A program made the position numbers and the translations under genes. Of a DNA stretch of 64,000 bases, positions 34,181 through 43,030 are shown in pieces (position 1 is the first letter of the stretch; each line of letters begins with the position of its first letter). Source of the DNA: Bacteroides mediterraneensis (GTDB taxonomy: Bacteria; Bacteroidota; Bacteroidia; Bacteroidales; Bacteroidaceae); the NCBI RefSeq assembly GCF_025993685.1, contig NZ_DAJPEN010000001.1:558001-622000 (forward strand), given 5' to 3'. The notes beneath the pieces were generated by a model. The model was given only the letters and a program-made list of their open reading frames with translations. It did no database searches and was not told the DNA's origin.

Positions 34181-37030
34181 ATGACTGAAGGAACTGAAAC
34201 GATTTGTGTGCAGGGAGCCCGGGTACACAACTTGAAAAATATAGATGTAGAAATTCCCCGTGATAGTTTGACGGTGATAACCGGATTAAGTGGAAGTGGA
34301 AAATCGTCCTTGGCCTTCGACACCTTGTTTGTGGAAGGGCAGCGGCGTTACATAGAGACCTTTTCGGCGTATGCCCGTAATTTCCTGGGGGGAATGGAAC
34401 GTCCGGATGTGGATAAGATTACGGGACTGAGTCCGGTGATTTCCATCGAGCAGAAGACGACCAATAAGAATCCACGTTCTACGGTAGGAACCACTACGGA
34501 AATATATGATTATCTGCGTTTGTTGTTCGCGCGGGCAGGCACGGCTTATTCGTATCTGTCGGGAGAGAAGATGGTGAAGTACACCGAAGAGCAGATTCTG
34601 GATTTGATTCACCGGGATTATAAGGGAAAACGAATTTTTATTCTGGCTCCTTTGGTGCGGACACGTAAAGGACATTATAAGGAGTTGTTCGAGCAGGTGC
34701 GCAAGAAGGGTTACCTTTATGTACGGGTGGACGGTGAGATTAAGGAGATTGTTCACGGTATGAAACTGGACCGCTACAAGAACCATGACATTGAGGTGGT
34801 GATTGATAAAACGGTGGTGACGGACAAGGAAGACAGCCGGTTGAAGCAAAGTGTGTCTACGGCCATGCAGCAGGGCGACGGCCTCCTTATGATATTGGAT
34901 GCACAGACCGAGAGTGTACGCCACTATAGTAAGCGACTGATGTGTCCGGTGACAGGATTGTCCTATAAGGAACCTGCACCGCATAATTTTTCGTTCAATT
35001 CGCCACAGGGAGCATGTCCGCGTTGTAAGGGATTGGGGTATGTCAATTTGATTGACGAGGACAAGGTGATTCCCGACCGTTCGTTGTCTGTCTATGAAGG
35101 AGCAGTCGCCCCGTTGGGAAAATACAAGAATGTGATGATTTTCTGGCAGCTGGAAGCCTTGTTGGAACGTTATGAGGCCACGCTGAAAACTCCGGTAAGT
35201 GAATTGCCGGAAGATGCCATCAATGAAATCCTGTACGGATGCGATGAGCGTCTGAAAATCAAGAGTACATTGATTCATACCACTTCCGATTATTTTGTGG
35301 TGTATGAAGGTATTGTCAAGTATATCCAGATGATGCAGGAAAAGGAGGCTTCGGCTACCGCACAGAAATGGGCGGAACAGTTTGCCAAGACGGATGTGTG
35401 TCCGGAATGTAAAGGGGCACGTCTGAACAAGGAGGCTTTGCATTTCCGTATTCATGACAAGAATATTTACGAGCTGGCCACCATGGATATCAGTGAACTG
35501 TATGACTGGGTGTGTCATGTGGAGGATTTTCTGGAAGAAAAGCAACGTCTGATTGCGACGGAAATCTTGAAGGAAATACGTACCCGCTTGAAGTTCTTGC
35601 TGGATGTGGGACTGGATTATCTTTCTCTGAACCGTTCTTCGGTCACTTTGTCGGGCGGAGAGAGTCAGCGTATCCGTCTGGCCACTCAGATTGGTTCCCA
35701 GTTGGTCAATGTGCTGTATATCTTGGATGAACCCAGCATCGGGTTGCATCAGCGTGACAATATCCGGTTAATCAATTCCTTGAAAGAACTGCGGGATTTG
35801 GGAAATACTGTGATAGTGGTGGAGCATGACAAGGATATGATGCTGGCCGCAGACTACATTGTAGACATGGGGCCGAAAGCCGGTCGGTTGGGAGGAGAGG
35901 TAGTCTTTTCCGGTACTCCGGCAGAAATGCTGAAAACCGATACGCTGACCTCACAATATTTGAACGGGAAGATGAGCATTGAAGTGCCGGCGGAGCGGAG
36001 AAAGGGCAATGGGTATTCTTTGATTCTACGGGGAGCCCGTGGCAACAACCTGAAAGGGGATGATGTGGAGTTCCCATTGGGCAAGCTGATTTGCGTGACA
36101 GGCGTTTCCGGTAGTGGAAAGTCTACGTTGGTCAACGATACGTTGCAGCCGATTCTATCCCAGTATTTCTACCGTTCGTTGCAAGACCCCTTGCCGTATG
36201 ACCGCATTGAGGGTTTGGAATACATTGATAAAGTGGTGAATGTGGACCAGTCTCCGCTGGGAAGAACGCCCCGTTCCAATCCGGCAACGTATACGGGCGT
36301 GTTTTCTGATATCCGTAATCTGTTTGTCGGCCTTCCGGAGGCGAAGATTCGTGGCTATAAGGCCGGGCGTTTCTCGTTTAATGTGTCGGGCGGACGATGT
36401 GAGGCTTGCGGCGGGAACGGTTACAAGACTATCGAGATGAATTTCCTGCCGGATGTGCTGGTGCCGTGTGAGGTGTGTCATGGCAAGCGCTACAACCGCG
36501 AGACGCTGGAAGTGCGCTACAAGGGAAAGTCCATTGCCGATGTGTTGGATATGACCATCAACCGTGCGGTGGAATTTTTCGAGAATGTACCGCAGATTCT
36601 GAATAAAATCAAGGTGTTGCAGGAAGTAGGACTCGGTTATATCAAGTTGGGGCAACCTTCCACGACCTTGTCGGGAGGGGAAAGCCAGCGCGTGAAACTG
36701 GCTACGGAACTGTCGAAAAGGGACACGGGAAAGACCGTATATATTCTGGATGAACCTACCACCGGATTACACTTTGAGGATATTCGGGTGTTGATGAATG
36801 TGCTGAACCGTTTGGTGGACAAAGGAAATACGGTTATCGTGATAGAGCATAATCTGGATGTCATTAAAATGGCAGACTATATTATTGATATGGGCCCCGA
36901 AGGCGGAAAGGGAGGAGGCCAGTTGCTGGTTTGCGGCACTCCGGAAGAGGTGGCCGAATCGGGTAAAGGATATACATCAGGATTTTTGAAGGAAGAATTG
37001 AAAGGAGTGATTAAAGATGGCAAAAGATAA
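34181..37030 (+). CDS. uvrA: Excinuclease ABC subunit A
   Basis: The damage-recognition ATPase of nucleotide excision repair. The 949-residue protein has two ABC modules (Walker A GLSGSGKSSLAFDT and GVSGSGKSTLVND; two LSGGESQR signatures). Zinc-binding cysteines lie in the repeats CPRCKGLG/CPECKGAR and CEACGGNG/CEVCHGKR. The ATG at 34181 was chosen; an in-frame TTG at 34169 is an alternative. The 3' end overlaps ybaK by 14 bases. Confidence 0.97.
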   Translation: MTEGTETICVQGARVHNLKNIDVEIPRDSLTVITGLSGSGKSSLAFDTLFVEGQRRYIETFSAYARNFLGGMERPDVDKITGLSPVISIEQKTTNKNPRSTVGTTTEIYDYLRLLFARAGTAYSYLSGEKMVKYTEEQILDLIHRDYKGKRIFILAPLVRTRKGHYKELFEQVRKKGYLYVRVDGEIKEIVHGMKLDRYKNHDIEVVIDKTVVTDKEDSRLKQSVSTAMQQGDGLLMILDAQTESVRHYSKRLMCPVTGLSYKEPAPHNFSFNSPQGACPRCKGLGYVNLIDEDKVIPDRSLSVYEGAVAPLGKYKNVMIFWQLEALLERYEATLKTPVSELPEDAINEILYGCDERLKIKSTLIHTTSDYFVVYEGIVKYIQMMQEKEASATAQKWAEQFAKTDVCPECKGARLNKEALHFRIHDKNIYELATMDISELYDWVCHVEDFLEEKQRLIATEILKEIRTRLKFLLDVGLDYLSLNRSSVTLSGGESQRIRLATQIGSQLVNVLYILDEPSIGLHQRDNIRLINSLKELRDLGNTVIVVEHDKDMMLAADYIVDMGPKAGRLGGEVVFSGTPAEMLKTDTLTSQYLNGKMSIEVPAERRKGNGYSLILRGARGNNLKGDDVEFPLGKLICVTGVSGSGKSTLVNDTLQPILSQYFYRSLQDPLPYDRIEGLEYIDKVVNVDQSPLGRTPRSNPATYTGVFSDIRNLFVGLPEAKIRGYKAGRFSFNVSGGRCEACGGNGYKTIEMNFLPDVLVPCEVCHGKRYNRETLEVRYKGKSIADVLDMTINRAVEFFENVPQILNKIKVLQEVGLGYIKLGQPSTTLSGGESQRVKLATELSKRDTGKTVYILDEPTTGLHFEDIRVLMNVLNRLVDKGNTVIVIEHNLDVIKMADYIIDMGPEGGKGGGQLLVCGTPEEVAESGKGYTSGFLKEELKGVIKDGKR

Positions 37031-37499
37031 GATTGCAAAGACCAATGCAGCCCGTCTGTTGGATCGGGACAAGGTGAAATACGAACTGGTTCCATACGAG
37101 GTCGACGAGAACGACTTGAGTTGTGTGCATGTGGCTGCCACATTGGGAGAGAATATCGAACAGGTGTTCAAAACACTGGTTTTGCAGGGAGATAAATCGG
37201 GCTATTTTGTTTGTGTGGTTCCGGGGGAACATGAAATCGACCTGAAAATGGCGGCCAAGATTTCCGGAAACAAGAAATGCGACTTGATACCCATGAAAGA
37301 ACTGCTTCCGCTTACGGGGTACATCCGTGGGGGATGCTCTCCCATCGGAATGAAGAAACATTTCCCCACTTACATCCATCACACTTGCAATGATTTTCCT
37401 TATATCTACGTCAGTGCAGGAGTGAGAGGGTTGCAGGTGAAGCTGGCTCCGGCCGATTTGATTAAAGTGAGCCAGGCAGAAGTGTGTACATTGTTTTAA
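37017..37499 (+). CDS. ybaK: Cys-tRNA(Pro)/Cys-tRNA(Cys) deacylase YbaK
   Basis: A trans-editing factor that removes cysteine mischarged on tRNA-Pro. The 160-residue protein matches the YbaK/EbsC family (KTLVLQGDKSGYFVCVVPG; CSPIGMKKHFPTYI). It starts within the uvrA stop region and is likely translationally coupled to it. Confidence 0.92.
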   Translation: MAKDKIAKTNAARLLDRDKVKYELVPYEVDENDLSCVHVAATLGENIEQVFKTLVLQGDKSGYFVCVVPGEHEIDLKMAAKISGNKKCDLIPMKELLPLTGYIRGGCSPIGMKKHFPTYIHHTCNDFPYIYVSAGVRGLQVKLAPADLIKVSQAEVCTLF

Positions 37500-37527
37500 G
37501 ATAGTAGAATAATAGAATCAATCGTTT

Positions 37528-38313
37528 ATGGGATACGGAAAATGGATTGGGGGAATCATGGGATTCATGACCATGGGACCTCTGGGGGCCTTGGCGGGAT
37601 TTGCCATCGGCTCTTTGTTTGACAAAAGTGTGGCTGCACAGAATGAAATGGGAGAGACTTCCGGAACTTATACGCAGGAGGATATTTATGCCGGGCAGCG
37701 TAACAGTTTCTTGTTCTCCATGCTGGTCATGGCTTCGTATATTATTCGTGCAGACGGTCGCATCATGCACAGTGAGATGGAATTTGTACGTCAGTTCCTG
37801 CGGGTTAATTTTGGTGTCAATGCAGTGGACGAGGGTGAACGTATTTTGCTGAATCTGTTTGAACAGCGCAAGCAGATGGAGCGGAATGACCCTTCTGCGT
37901 TTCGTCGTACCATCCGGGAATGTGGGGCGCAGATTGCTGCCAATTTGACCTATGAACAGCGTCTGCAGTTGCTCGATTTCTTGGTAAAGATTGCCCAGAG
38001 TGACGGCAATGTGTGTCAGGCAGAGATTGACGCGCTGAAGGAAGTAGCTCAGTCCATGCAGTTGTCTTTACAGGAAGTGGATTCCATGCTGAACCTGAAG
38101 GGCAATTCACTGGAGGATGCCTACAAGGTGCTGGAAATCGAACCTACCGCTTCGGACGAAGAAGTACGCAAGGCTTATCGCAGTCTCGTGTTGAAGCATC
38201 ATCCTGACCGCGTGGCTACGTTGGGGGAAGACATCCGGAAAGCTGCCGAAGAAAAACTCCAGCGCATCAATGATGCGAAGGAGCGGATTTTCAAGGCACG
38301 TGGTATGAAATAA
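37528..38313 (+). CDS. TerB-DnaJ (DjlA-like) protein
   Basis: This 261-residue protein has a glycine-rich hydrophobic N-terminus (about residues 1-35, likely a membrane association segment). A TerB-like all-helical domain follows (about 65-170, HSEMEFVRQFLRVNFGVN), and then a C-terminal J domain (about 190-258) with the HPD motif in LKHHPDRVATLG. J proteins stimulate Hsp70/DnaK. The specific client is unknown. It lies 28 bases after ybaK. Confidence 0.9.
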   Translation: MGYGKWIGGIMGFMTMGPLGALAGFAIGSLFDKSVAAQNEMGETSGTYTQEDIYAGQRNSFLFSMLVMASYIIRADGRIMHSEMEFVRQFLRVNFGVNAVDEGERILLNLFEQRKQMERNDPSAFRRTIRECGAQIAANLTYEQRLQLLDFLVKIAQSDGNVCQAEIDALKEVAQSMQLSLQEVDSMLNLKGNSLEDAYKVLEIEPTASDEEVRKAYRSLVLKHHPDRVATLGEDIRKAAEEKLQRINDAKERIFKARGMK

Positions 38314-38319
38314 ATGCAA

Positions 38320-38368
38320 GAAAGGTCTGCCTCGTTTTTTACATTGGCAGGCCTTTCTTGTGCTTTTT
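38320..38368. terminator. Terminator after the TerB-DnaJ gene
   Basis: AAGAAAGG-CTGCC and GGCAG-CCTTTCTT arms with a T-rich loop and a following T6 run. It ends the plus-strand transcript before palindrome array 3. Confidence 0.75.
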
Positions 38369-38403
38369 TATTAGATTGATAAACAGAATTATTATGCTTT
38401 GCG

Positions 38404-38488
38404 AGTACTGCCTAAGGAGTACCGCAGTACTTCCTTTGCAGTACTGGGGTACTTTCCTGCCAGTACTGCAGTACTTTCGGGGAAGTAC
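38404..38488. repeat. Palindrome array 3: AGTAC core, 22-bp period
   Basis: GTAC occurs at 38405, 38419, 38427, 38441, 38449, 38463, 38471 and 38485, alternating 14 and 8 bases, so the unit AGTAC-N4-GTACT repeats every 22 bp. Three full units are centred near 38424, 38446 and 38468, with a half-unit at each end. The array runs to within four bases of the stop codon of the minus-strand gene. The core differs from arrays 1 and 2, but the 8/14 spacing and 22-bp period are identical. Confidence 0.85.
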
Positions 38489-38491
38489 TGG

Positions 38492-38926
38492 CTAATCGTA
38501 CCAGTTGAGTTCGTCTTCCTTCAGGTCGAATTCCAAGTTGTCTGTCACTCCAGCCTGCTTCAAGGCCTTGCGGATGATTTCCTGTTCCTTGGGAGGCAGT
38601 TTTCTTTCCCCTCTTCTTCTTTCAAAATAAGGATTTCGTCCGAAGTGGGCAATCAGGATATTCATGAATTTCTGGTATTGGTCGGGGTACATTTGCTTTT
38701 TCATTTGGCTGAAACCGCGCATGTAGGTCACCGGAGTGGCATCGCGGTAGTACGGGCAGGAAGTATCTTTGGTGCATCGTGCGGGATTGGCCAGGTGCAG
38801 GAATGCCTCCCGTTCCAGCAGTACCGGATAGGCAAGCTGGCGCAGGCAATTGGAAGCGCAGGTACAGTCAGTATGTAAGCAGATGGAAAAACTGGCCGGA
38901 GCCTCTTTGTAAGGATTCTTTTTCAT
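38492..38926 (-). CDS. Cysteine-rich DUF6078-like protein
   Basis: This 144-residue protein has several paired cysteines in its first half (HTDCTCASNCLRQ; ARCTKDTSCPYYRDA), which suggest metal binding. The second half is helical and charged. It resembles a Bacteroidales family of unknown function that I associate with DUF6078, though not firmly. Its last codons and stop overlap the flank of palindrome array 3. Confidence 0.65.
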   Translation of the reverse strand: MKKNPYKEAPASFSICLHTDCTCASNCLRQLAYPVLLEREAFLHLANPARCTKDTSCPYYRDATPVTYMRGFSQMKKQMYPDQYQKFMNILIAHFGRNPYFERRRGERKLPPKEQEIIRKALKQAGVTDNLEFDLKEDELNWYD

Positions 38927-39271
38927 AAGTATGTTTTTTAGCTTGAGCTGATAACAAACTTACGGAAAATCTCTGGAATAACCGCTGAATTACACCAGAT
39001 TAATACAACAGAATTTGATTATTAGAGGGTTCGGAGAAAATTGCAGAATGTTTCATTTTGCGGCGTTCTGCGCAGCATTACCGAAAGTCCTTACCGAGTG
39101 GTTCAAAGAACAGTCTGATAAACTATTCACATCAATAAGGAAGAAACCGATATTTTTACAATAGGGGAAGAAGATAAGTTTATAATATTGAGCGTTTTAA
39201 CGGAGGACAAACCGAAGACAGACACTCTCAATATGTAGCTGCCTTCAGTTCGTTTTTGTTTTGCTTCAGAC
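38927..39271. other. Gene-free stretch with possible coding remnants
   Basis: About 345 bases without a convincing gene. Two short open stretches overlap on the plus strand: 39048-39164 (38 codons from an ATG) and 39122-39238 (a 38-codon frame with no start, reading NKEETDIFTIGEEDKF...). The second looks protein-like, as in the 3' end of a decayed gene. I do not recognise it, and there is no clear terminator or RNA. Confidence 0.35.
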
Positions 39272-39577
39272 TCAACCTACCACACTGTAGATTCTTACGT
39301 TCGGGTCACTCTGGAAGTAAGGCTTCAACTCTACGAACACATCTTGTGTGAACAAGTCAGACTTCAGGTAGTTCTCGGCGTCAGCTGCGGAAACGAACCC
39401 GTGGAGCACCTGTACATCATTCTCGCGCACAAGAAGCTGCTTGCTAGTCGCCCCGTGGATGCCGTCCAAGAACGGCTGGCGATATTTGTTGTACACTGCT
39501 GCGGCTGCCGTGCGGTCGCTTTCTTTGATGTTCATGGTGATTTGCAGGAATGCACCTGTCTTCTTTTCTGTTGCCAT
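39272..39577 (-). CDS. Small alpha/beta-barrel-like hypothetical protein
   Basis: A 101-residue protein starting MATEKKTGAFLQITMN. Its pattern of strands and helices (AAAAVYNKYRQPFLDGI; VLHGFVSAADAENYLKS) is reminiscent of ferredoxin-like antibiotic-biosynthesis-monooxygenase/stress-barrel proteins, but I cannot name the family. It is divergent from an AraC regulator with promoters between them, so it is probably that regulator's target. The ATG at 39577 was chosen over an upstream ATG that would span the -7 element. Confidence 0.7.
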   Translation of the reverse strand: MATEKKTGAFLQITMNIKESDRTAAAAVYNKYRQPFLDGIHGATSKQLLVRENDVQVLHGFVSAADAENYLKSDLFTQDVFVELKPYFQSDPNVRIYSVVG

Positions 39578-39603
39578 ATCTTTTGTTTTTTTATTAGACA
39601 CTG

Positions 39604-39757
39604 CAAAGTTAGCTTGCAGCAGGCATACGTGCGGTGTCCATTTGGGAAAATGAATGGTAAATTCAGGCATCAAAATATAAAGACGTTATCTGTCTTCCCA
39701 AATTTACCCTATTTCTTTTCGTTTTTTCCTATTGAAAAACTTAATATGTTACCTTTG
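39604..39757. promoter_or_regulatory. Divergent -7 elements of the small barrel gene and AraC gene
   Basis: TAACTTTG on the minus strand (39611-39604) and TACCTTTG on the plus strand (39750-39757) both match TAnnTTTG. The 139 bases between them are the natural place for the AraC operator. Confidence 0.5.
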
Positions 39758-39783
39758 CACATAGAAAATTAACGTACAGGAGT

Positions 39784-40653
39784 ATGAAAAGAGAAGTGTT
39801 CACCCAATACGATTTAGATTCCGTCTCGCAGATGCAGTTTGAGATGACGGAACTTTCCCGGCTTTTTGCCGAAAACGGTTCTCACCCTTACGAGGCGCAC
39901 ATACACAGTTTTTATCAGATAATATGGTTCCGGAAAGGGACGGGCGTGCATTATGTGGATTTCAAGGAATATCCGGTGGCGGACAACACGATGTTTTTCA
40001 TCTCCCCCGGGCAAATCCATTACTTCGAGACTGGCAGACAGGTGGAAGGCGTTGTTATACATTTTAATGAAAGTTTCCTATCGGACGAGGGAAGTAGCGA
40101 GAACGTCTTTCTGAAATACAATGTGTTCAATGCGTTCGACGCTTCGCCCTACTATCTCATCCGCCGGGAGAACGCAGGGAAACTGGCACTTCTCGTAAAT
40201 GAAATGGAGGAAGAAATACGCAATGAGGGACTTTTTGCGCACAGCGATTTATTGAAGTACCTCATCAAGATGTTGTTGATTTACGTGCAGCGGACAGGAG
40301 AAAGGGGACACGGGCTACCACTGTGTATCAACAATGCCGCCAACCGCACCTTCGTCCGCTTCCGCCAGTCGTTGGAACATCATTACCGCTCGATGCATAC
40401 GGTGAAGGAATATGCCGCCCACCTGAACGTGTCCACCAAGACGCTGACTAATTGCGTGTATGAAAGTTCGCACAGCACACCGCTTGCGCTCATAAACGAT
40501 CGCATTGTACTGGAAGCCAAGCGCCAGTTGCTTCATTCCAGCCTGAAAGTGAAGGAAATCGCCTTTCAGCTTGGCTTCGAGGACCCGTCTTATTTCATCA
40601 AGTTCTTCAAGCGGTATGTGGGCTGTCTGCCGGCCGAATTTAGAGAACAGTAA
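39784..40653 (+). CDS. AraC family transcriptional regulator
   Basis: This 289-residue protein has an N-terminal cupin-like sensing domain (HIHSFYQIIWFRKGTGVHYVD, then FISPGQIHYF) and a C-terminal double HTH (about residues 195-289: YAAHLNVSTKTLTNCVYESS and IAFQLGFEDPSYFIKFFKRY). It is divergent from a small hypothetical gene that it may control. The ligand is unknown. Confidence 0.9.
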   Translation: MKREVFTQYDLDSVSQMQFEMTELSRLFAENGSHPYEAHIHSFYQIIWFRKGTGVHYVDFKEYPVADNTMFFISPGQIHYFETGRQVEGVVIHFNESFLSDEGSSENVFLKYNVFNAFDASPYYLIRRENAGKLALLVNEMEEEIRNEGLFAHSDLLKYLIKMLLIYVQRTGERGHGLPLCINNAANRTFVRFRQSLEHHYRSMHTVKEYAAHLNVSTKTLTNCVYESSHSTPLALINDRIVLEAKRQLLHSSLKVKEIAFQLGFEDPSYFIKFFKRYVGCLPAEFREQ

Positions 40654-40686
40654 ATATCATATGTAAAACAGATTTGATGAAAGAAA

Positions 40687-41206
40687 TGTCAGATAATATA
40701 TTTTTAATGTAAAAGAAATTGAAGCCCTATCCATTCCGTCTAAAACGGTATTATTGGAAGAGGGTAAGATTGCGAATGAGATATACCTTATCCGCAAAGG
40801 ATGTCTAAGATTATTTTTCTACAATGAAGGAAAGGATATAACTTTTCAATTCTTTTTTGAAGGTGATTTTGTGTCCTCATTTGATAGTCTGTATAAAGGT
40901 ACACCCAGCTTGTTCTCATTAGAAAGTATTGAGCCGTCTGAGGTCGTGTCAATTAAAAAAGAAGATTTCTATCATAAAATAGAAAGTGATCCTGCCTTGA
41001 GACTGCTATACGAGGAGAAAATTATAGAGCGATTCAGCCTTTACCAGCACTTGTTTTTGTCCCGTATCAAGAATACGCCACAACAGAGATACGAAGAATT
41101 GTTGAAGGAATACCCTACTATTGTCCAACGGGTACCGCTACATTATATCGCTTCTTATCTTGGTATTACGCCTGTTTCACTGTCCCGTATTAGAAATCGT
41201 CGTTAA
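40687..41206 (+). pseudogene. Crp/Fnr-type regulator with two homopolymer frameshifts
   Basis: From 40754 a 150-codon frame encodes most of a Crp-like protein (NEIYLIRKGCLRLFFYNEGK; C-terminal HTH YIASYLGITPVSLSRIR). The missing N-terminus is present upstream in other frames: ATG at 40687 gives MSDNIF, then after a T5 run (40702-40706) another frame gives NVKEIEALSIPLK. After an A4 run (40742-40745) the main frame resumes with TVLLEEGK. One extra base at each run would restore a normal roughly 170-residue protein. This is either a true pseudogene or two sequencing errors. Without them, the only start is an internal TTG at 40754. Confidence 0.75.
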
Positions 41207-41283
41207 ACTCCATTTCTTTACAATTGTTATCATTCATTTCCGGTAAAGTAGCGATTTTTGTCACGTAATCAAAACGGAAACGT

Positions 41284-41712
41284 ATGAAAAGAATTTTTGT
41301 AATAGATTGGATATTGATTGTTGTATTTATCGTATCTGCCATTTCAGGATTTGGTTTGCATGTGGCCGGACATGGTGGCAGTCATGTAATTTGGCATAAC
41401 TGGGCTGTTTTTCATGTTTTGGGTAGTGTCTTATTTTTTGTTGCCATAATATTCCACGTGGTCACGCATCGGGGATGGTATAAAGGAATTATGCAAAAAG
41501 GAATAGGCAGAAAGAGTAAAGTTACAGTTGTCCTGTCTGTCATATTTTTATTGCTATCCGTTACGGGTCTTGCACTATTGGGTATAAATGGGGCAAACTC
41601 TCCACTTGGATTGTGGCATTATAAAATAGGAATTATAACTACAGTTATAGCTCTTGGACATGTGATAAAGCGATTGTCTGTTCTTCGTAAGTCGCTGAAT
41701 TGTAGGATGTAG
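41284..41712 (+). CDS. DUF4405 membrane protein (cytochrome b-like)
   Basis: This 142-residue protein has four predicted membrane helices and several histidines in or next to them (GLHVAGHGGSHVIWHNW; FHVVTHRGWYKG; LGHVIKRL). This pattern suits a haem-b or quinone-linked membrane protein. DUF4405 proteins have no established function. It lies 77 bases after the broken Crp-like regulator, which was probably its controller. Confidence 0.8.
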   Translation: MKRIFVIDWILIVVFIVSAISGFGLHVAGHGGSHVIWHNWAVFHVLGSVLFFVAIIFHVVTHRGWYKGIMQKGIGRKSKVTVVLSVIFLLLSVTGLALLGINGANSPLGLWHYKIGIITTVIALGHVIKRLSVLRKSLNCRM

Positions 41713-41720
41713 GCTTACGG

Positions 41721-42914
41721 TCAGTCTTGATGGGATGTACTGGACGTATTCGTTGTTGAATTCCCGAACCACTTGTCAATGAGCAGTGCCAAGGCTCCGT
41801 CGCCCGTTACGTTGCAGGCCGTACCGAAACTGTCCATGGCGATGTAGAGGGCAATCATCAGGGCTTGCGCGTTTTCGTCAAACCCCAGCATGGACGACAA
41901 GATGCCGAGCGAGGCCATAATGGCTCCTCCCGGTACACCCGGGGCGGCTACCATGGTGATTCCCAACATAAAGATAAATCCGGCAAACATCTGGAAATCG
42001 TAGGGAATATCCTGCATCATCATCAGGGCCAGGGCGCAGGCCACAATCTTCATGGTACTTCCCGACAGGTGGATGGTGGCACACAAGGGGATGACAAATC
42101 CGGCAATCCCTTCGCGTACACCGTTTTGTATGGTCTGTTTCAGGGTCACAGGAATGGTGGCGGCAGACGACTGGGTTCCTAAGGCGGTGAAATAGGCCGG
42201 CATCATTCTTGCCAGCAGACGGAATGGATTCTTGCGTACAAACAGTCCCGCGATGCAGTATTGGAAAATCAGCAGGAAGATGTGCAGGAGGAAGATGATG
42301 CCGATAATCTTGATAAACACTGCCAGTACGTGGAACACTTGTCCGGAGTGAGTCATGTTGAAGAAAATGCCGAAGATATAAATCGGCAACAGGGGAAGTA
42401 TCACGGCTTGTATGGTCTTGACGATAATTTCCTTGAAATCGTTGCAGACGTTTTTCAGGTAGGTGGTATCCAGATGAGCCAGTCCGAGTCCGAGGGTGAA
42501 GGCCATGACGAGTGCGGTCATAACGTTGAGCGGTTCGGGTATGGCTACGGTGAAGAATGGGGTAGTTCCTTGTGCCTCACTGATTTCCGATAGTGGAATG
42601 TTTCGGGTGATGAGGCTGGGGAAGAAGGTCTCTCCCACGCCGAATGAAAGAAATCCGGAAAACAGGGTGGCTCCGTAAGCCAGCAACACGGTGGCTACCA
42701 GCATTTTTCCGGCTCCTTTCCCGATGTCGGCGATGGCCGGGGTGACCAGTCCTACAATAATCAGGGGAATGATGAAGTTCAGAAACTGGCTGAAAAGCGC
42801 GTTGAATGTCACAAAAATGCGTACCGGAAGTGCCGGCGAAACTGTACCTGCACCAATACCCAGAGCGATAGCTAGGATGATGCGGGCAAGGAGTCCTAGT
42901 TTAATTTTTTTCAT
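41721..42914 (-). CDS. Dicarboxylate/amino acid:cation symporter
   Basis: A secondary transporter of the glutamate/dicarboxylate (SDF) family. The 397-residue protein has about eight membrane helices, the HP1 serine-rich motif TQSSAATIPVT and the HP2/TM8 motif MDSFGTACNVTGDG, which coordinates substrate and Na+/H+. The substrate (glutamate, aspartate, succinate or another) cannot be read. Divergent from the GNAT-nitrilase gene. Confidence 0.9.
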   Translation of the reverse strand: MKKIKLGLLARIILAIALGIGAGTVSPALPVRIFVTFNALFSQFLNFIIPLIIVGLVTPAIADIGKGAGKMLVATVLLAYGATLFSGFLSFGVGETFFPSLITRNIPLSEISEAQGTTPFFTVAIPEPLNVMTALVMAFTLGLGLAHLDTTYLKNVCNDFKEIIVKTIQAVILPLLPIYIFGIFFNMTHSGQVFHVLAVFIKIIGIIFLLHIFLLIFQYCIAGLFVRKNPFRLLARMMPAYFTALGTQSSAATIPVTLKQTIQNGVREGIAGFVIPLCATIHLSGSTMKIVACALALMMMQDIPYDFQMFAGFIFMLGITMVAAPGVPGGAIMASLGILSSMLGFDENAQALMIALYIAMDSFGTACNVTGDGALALLIDKWFGNSTTNTSSTSHQD

Positions 42915-42932
42915 GGGGCTTAGTTTTTGTCA

Positions 42933-42994
42933 CAAAGATAGTATAATAATCCTGAATAAGCGATACACCCTACCTGAGGAAATGATTACTTTTG
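42933..42994. promoter_or_regulatory. Divergent -7 elements for symporter and GNAT-nitrilase
   Basis: TATCTTTG (minus, 42940-42933) and TACTTTTG (plus, 42987-42994) match TAnnTTTG. Confidence 0.55.
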
Positions 42995-43030
42995 TGCCCG
43001 AGAAAAATAACGGACAAAATTAGTTAAATT

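Noticed and set aside
34286..35749. Long minus-strand open frame opposite uvrA (487 codons)
   Set aside because: It mirrors the ABC module of uvrA and has no start context or recognisable domain.
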